Assembly: GCF_026262505.1 (NCBI RefSeq)
Contig: NC_067203.1
Location: 5,890,001-5,954,000, forward strand
Reading direction: 5' to 3'
Source: Trichomonas vaginalis G3
Lineage: Eukaryota; Parabasalia; Trichomonadida; Trichomonadidae
Length of the DNA stretch: 64,000 nt
A program made the position numbers and the translations under genes. The notes below the pieces were generated by a model that was not told the origin of the DNA, searched no databases, and saw only the letters and a list, made by a program, of their open reading frames with translations. Shown here one piece after another: positions 60,254 through 64,000 of this stretch (position 1 is its first letter; each line of letters opens with the position of its first letter).

Positions 60254-63200
60254 ATGATGAAAATCCACAAGAAGTCGAAGAGTCCGCCATCATTGAAGCC
60301 CAAGCTTTCTCAATTATGGAATACTCGAAATGATTTTAATATAATATCACAACGTCAATCTTCGAACAAGAAATATCAAGTATGCGAGGTTGAACTCAAA
60401 CGGGATAATTCCAAATACACTCTTCAAATAATTTCAACAACCGAGTTATTAGAGCACAAAAACGTTGAAGAAATCACAAAAGAGACTTCTATACTCATGT
60501 CCATTCATCACCCTAACATACTTCAGCAAATAGCCTCATTTCAAGAAGACGAAAACTTATATAACTTATTCGAAAATATATCAAGCGAAAATCTCGCCAC
60601 AATAGTCGGAAAATACAAGTCATTGTCTATACTCAACGCTAGACTTATTTTTGCACAATTACTCAAAGCAACGGCATTTTTACATCAAAAAGCATTTATT
60701 CACTGTAATATTAAGCCATCAAGTATATTATTCGATAAAGAAAACCGTGTGAAGCTCTCTCAGTTCATTTTCTCACAAAGTAAAGATTATCCGAATATTC
60801 GTTCTTCAAAAACATGTTTTTTTCAACAGAACATGGAATACTTAGCTCCAGAGATCATAGATAAAAAGTCCGCTAACCATAGTACCGATCTTTGGGCTTT
60901 AGGCTGTATATTGTATTTTATGTTGTCAGGAGAGTCTCCTTTTCATGTTTCCGGCAACCAACAAGAGATTAAGCGCCACATAACATTAGTTAACTACACA
61001 ATACCTCATTATTTCCCACCAGATGCTGCAGATTTGATTTCAAAACTTCTTAAGAAGAAACCAGAAGAAAGATTAGGCCATAAAGATTATTGGACGGACT
61101 ACAAGACAATACAAACCCATCCTTTCTTCAAAGGCTTCAATTGGAATCAATGTGAATTTGCGACACAAATATCATTCACTCCCTTTATCCAATTGAACAA
61201 CAACATGTTTGACAACGGACAATTAACCCTGGCTAACAAAATTGTCGATAGAAAGTCTCTGGAGTTCAAATTTAAAACAGATTTAAAAAGTGCCATAAAA
61301 CAATGCGAATCGATTTTCTGCCACGGGAAATTTAGTAACATACAAGAATTTAACCAATATATTGCTAGCCATTATCATCCTGACGCTTGTCAATATTCAT
61401 GGTCAGTTCCAACCCTCGTTGTTCAATGCAAGACGTGCAGAATGAACAAACTATCCGCGATATGCCTGAATTGCTACTTGAATTCCGACCACAGAGGACA
61501 CAATGTGAATTTATGCGTATCCGTGAAAGGAAATTGCGATTGCGGGGACAACAGCAACTGGAAGAAAGAGGGCTGTTGCTCAAGACACAACCATCATGAC
61601 CAAAAGTCCACTAATTTCTTCACAAACCAAGAAATGGAAAATTTCGAAGTTTGTTTTTCAGCTGCTCTATCAAATGCCCACTTGTTATCAATATACGTAC
61701 CTCCTACATTCAACAGTTTGGTCAAATGGTTGATCGGATACGCCAAATTATGCGAAGGAACAAGATCTGCCCTTGCGAACGCTTTTATCAAGACAATAGA
61801 CATAGAACAATTATTTATGGACGCTGCCCTTGTTTTCTTTAAGTCTGCGGAAGGATATTACCTACTTTTTCATTATTTGGTCAATGATGACAATTTTCGG
61901 AACAAAATGACCGAAGTCGGTATCAAAGTATACTCCAACCTGATCCTACAATGCCTCAAACTAGCTTCTGTCCCAAGAAGTGACCCCGCAGTGCCTCCTT
62001 TCTTCCAAATTAGACATTTCGCGTATTTCCTTGAGACAGCGTTCACAAATCAGAACTTTAAGAACATTATCGACAAAGGAATCGATTGTTCCAAAACTTT
62101 TATCGATTCATTTTCTTTAATAATTGATTATTCCTTGCAATTCAATGTATCCATCTTCAAGAAGGCCAGATACGAAGAGATATTCAAGAACTACGCTTCC
62201 CTTATCTCTGCAATGAACGGATATGAAAAATGCAGAAATTCTATAAACGAAATCATCAAAACATTGAGTTTGCAAGCGATCAAACTTGAAGGCGCGTTAC
62301 CTACATCACGCCAATTCGGTGAAAAAGCTAACGATCTTAGCGATTTACACCAAGCTTTGTCTGATATTACTTATTGTATATCAATCCTTTGTTCTAAGAT
62401 CACGAAAGGTCAGGATTACAACTACGATGTCGTATTTGATACTCTTGGCCGATGGATCAATCAAAATCTTTTTGAAAATGATTTTGACAACATTGAAGAC
62501 GAAAATATGGCCTTGTTTAGGTCAATTATGCAACCATCAGTTAATATATCTGTTGGATTGGCTATCCATAACTTCGCAGGAATGATTTTAAGGTCAAATT
62601 TGCCAAATGCAAAGAATCTTTTAAGTTTGGCATGCGAAACCGACCAAATTGACTTAAGTTATTTCTGTATCAACGCTGCTCTGCTTCCTGTCCGTCTATT
62701 CGCTGCAGAAAAGCATATTATTAAGTATTTCGTCCGAAATTCCACTTCTTTCATCAAAGCGATCACTTCCATTAAGAATGAGATTAATGTAAAGCTGTTC
62801 TACGCTCCTCTTTTCGCGTTTGTTCAGATTTTACTTTCATTATCTCAAGATAAAGACATGTTTATCGGAATGATTGCGAGAAACTTCGGTATATTCGACG
62901 AATTTACTGACGAGGATGATGATGTATCCATCCAATTTGCTTTTCTACACTTCATTACGTGTTTAATTTTCGATAGGACATGTATTACGGACGATAGGAA
63001 GCGAATGAAGCTCCAAACGATTCTGTTCAGTCTTGCAACCGGTCCCATCCAGCTCGTACAGATCTCCCAGACCCTTTGGTGCAATGTTTTGTCAGATAAT
63101 GATTTTATGACAGAACTTTTTAAGCACGTTAACAGATCTACAGCAGATGGCCGCACGAGGATTCGATTACAGAACGAAAGGGACTGGCATCCGTTCGCTC

Positions 63201-64000
63201 CTTGGTTCCAAACAAAGAATATCTTGGAAGCAATGGCTTATTACACTTCACATTACCCGGAAAGCATAATTCCATTCCCAGAATATGAAGATAATCCTCA
63301 TCTCTACCTCCAGGAGTCATTATCTTCAAATATTCTCCTTGCTATTGAATTTAATGTGATTTCTAACGCTGCCTGGACGAATTCCTACAACGCATGTTTG
63401 CATATTGTTGTTAATCTCTTGGTACAGTTCTCGAAATTCTCAAAAGAAAGAGGAATTTCGCCAAAAGATTCAAAAATGATAATTGCAAAGGACTTGGAAG
63501 AGCTAGTTACGGCCATTCCCGACAAATTCGAACAATTCATGCTCACGCCAATATCATTCAAAGGTCGCGCGGCCACTACGGCGTTAGATATAATCACATC
63601 TTTCGGAAAATGGACTTATAAGAGCCTTGAAGAGATGTCAATTGGATTTGTACCACCACACGACTCCAAAACGACGACAAACAAAAAAATGGCCCTCATG
63701 GCCAAGAAAAGAGCATTGGACGAATTACAATGCCACCTTTCCAATTTCGATTTCTACGCGCATGACGAGACAGAGCATAAAGAGACATGTTCGGTCTGCG
63801 CGTCGGAATTGGGATTACTTCATTACCCAGTTTTGGCATATAATTCTCCTATGGCCGATGTCATTGAAAACTCGTTAAACGGTACTACCAAGGACTCCTA
63901 CAACACTACGACCATGTTTAAGATGTGTACGCACCCTGTACATCCGGTATGTCTCAATTGGAAGGAAGGATTTCAATGCCCGGTCTGTAGAGGACGAAGG
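60254..64000 (+). CDS. PDK1-like pseudokinase fused to UBR-box/RING-H2 E3 ligase (3' end outside window)
   Basis: The frame is open for 1249 codons to the window end. Residues 40-300 match PDK1-type kinases (HSTDLWALGCILYFML, then ERLG and THPFFKGF), but Lys of VAIK is Gln58, HRD is HCN (Asn152), and DFG is Gln170-Phe-Ile172, so no catalysis is expected. Residues 379-447 form a UBR box (C379, C392, C395, then CLNC, HRGH, CDCGD, CCSRHNHH), the degron-recognition zinc fold of N-recognins. A helical part follows. A winged-helix-like segment (HPFAPWFQTKN) is near 985. Residues 1179-1245 hold a complete C3H2C3 RING (C1179, C1182, C1225, H1227, H1230, C1233, C1242, C1245). The order UBR-helical-RING is that of UBR1/UBR2. 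Ubiquitin ligation is likely; the pseudokinase may bind a substrate. Start: first ATG with a weak TCATT 47 bases upstream. Confidence 0.85.
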   Translation, partial: MMKIHKKSKSPPSLKPKLSQLWNTRNDFNIISQRQSSNKKYQVCEVELKRDNSKYTLQIISTTELLEHKNVEEITKETSILMSIHHPNILQQIASFQEDENLYNLFENISSENLATIVGKYKSLSILNARLIFAQLLKATAFLHQKAFIHCNIKPSSILFDKENRVKLSQFIFSQSKDYPNIRSSKTCFFQQNMEYLAPEIIDKKSANHSTDLWALGCILYFMLSGESPFHVSGNQQEIKRHITLVNYTIPHYFPPDAADLISKLLKKKPEERLGHKDYWTDYKTIQTHPFFKGFNWNQCEFATQISFTPFIQLNNNMFDNGQLTLANKIVDRKSLEFKFKTDLKSAIKQCESIFCHGKFSNIQEFNQYIASHYHPDACQYSWSVPTLVVQCKTCRMNKLSAICLNCYLNSDHRGHNVNLCVSVKGNCDCGDNSNWKKEGCCSRHNHHDQKSTNFFTNQEMENFEVCFSAALSNAHLLSIYVPPTFNSLVKWLIGYAKLCEGTRSALANAFIKTIDIEQLFMDAALVFFKSAEGYYLLFHYLVNDDNFRNKMTEVGIKVYSNLILQCLKLASVPRSDPAVPPFFQIRHFAYFLETAFTNQNFKNIIDKGIDCSKTFIDSFSLIIDYSLQFNVSIFKKARYEEIFKNYASLISAMNGYEKCRNSINEIIKTLSLQAIKLEGALPTSRQFGEKANDLSDLHQALSDITYCISILCSKITKGQDYNYDVVFDTLGRWINQNLFENDFDNIEDENMALFRSIMQPSVNISVGLAIHNFAGMILRSNLPNAKNLLSLACETDQIDLSYFCINAALLPVRLFAAEKHIIKYFVRNSTSFIKAITSIKNEINVKLFYAPLFAFVQILLSLSQDKDMFIGMIARNFGIFDEFTDEDDDVSIQFAFLHFITCLIFDRTCITDDRKRMKLQTILFSLATGPIQLVQISQTLWCNVLSDNDFMTELFKHVNRSTADGRTRIRLQNERDWHPFAPWFQTKNILEAMAYYTSHYPESIIPFPEYEDNPHLYLQESLSSNILLAIEFNVISNAAWTNSYNACLHIVVNLLVQFSKFSKERGISPKDSKMIIAKDLEELVTAIPDKFEQFMLTPISFKGRAATTALDIITSFGKWTYKSLEEMSIGFVPPHDSKTTTNKKMALMAKKRALDELQCHLSNFDFYAHDETEHKETCSVCASELGLLHYPVLAYNSPMADVIENSLNGTTKDSYNTTTMFKMCTHPVHPVCLNWKEGFQCPVCRGRR

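Noticed and set aside
1-64000. CRISPR array, rRNA genes, Maverick/Polinton or virus-like genes
   Set aside because: No regularly spaced short repeats, no rRNA signatures, and no integrase, polymerase B or capsid-like frames in the window.

Overview
The window looks like nuclear DNA of a parabasalid protist, most probably Trichomonas vaginalis. The reasons are an AT-rich sequence, almost wholly intronless genes on both strands, and initiator-type start sites (TCA+1 Y W) lying 8-16 bases upstream of many ATGs. Several stop codons also overlap a UAAA poly(A)-type signal. The family content fits too: DUF3447/ankyrin proteins with near-identical 33-residue repeats, a BEACH protein, two-repeat Myb, small Rab and expanded kinases. 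The species is inferred, not proven; Tritrichomonas would look similar.

Layout. 0-25 kb: a 5'-cut ankyrin gene, a MATE transporter, a 7-kb BEACH/WD40 gene, a second ankyrin gene, a 5'-truncated ribosomal protein S18 fragment, a two-pass membrane protein, an Hsp110-like chaperone with a Q/R-rich tail, a coiled-coil protein, a thioredoxin-like membrane protein, a bromodomain protein, a Rab GTPase and a frameshifted ankyrin paralogue. 26-43 kb: LRR protein, DYRK-like kinase, zinc finger, an acidic miniprotein, a 110-bp tandem repeat, L-type lectin, beta-helix protein, degenerate DHHC (DHYC) palmitoyltransferase, a frameshifted surface protein, small proteins, and a KIF6-like kinesin. 43.4-50 kb: a gene-poor stretch holding two non-autonomous DNA transposons and a Myb gene broken by a UGA, ending in a tRNA-Leu. 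50-60 kb: glucosidase II beta-like protein, a small ankyrin protein, a disordered Glu/Pro protein with an NPF array, PCNA, ThiI and ribosomal P2.

The most notable item is an open reading frame of 1249 codons running off the right edge (60254 to 64000). It encodes a PDK1-like kinase domain with all three catalytic motifs lost, followed by a UBR box, a long helical region and a complete RING-H2. This reads as a pseudokinase fused to an N-recognin-type ubiquitin ligase.

There are no operons; neighbours are functionally unrelated, as is normal for this group. Several secretory-pathway genes (lectin, glucosidase II beta, Rab, thioredoxin-like, NPF protein, DHHC enzyme) occur here but are scattered.
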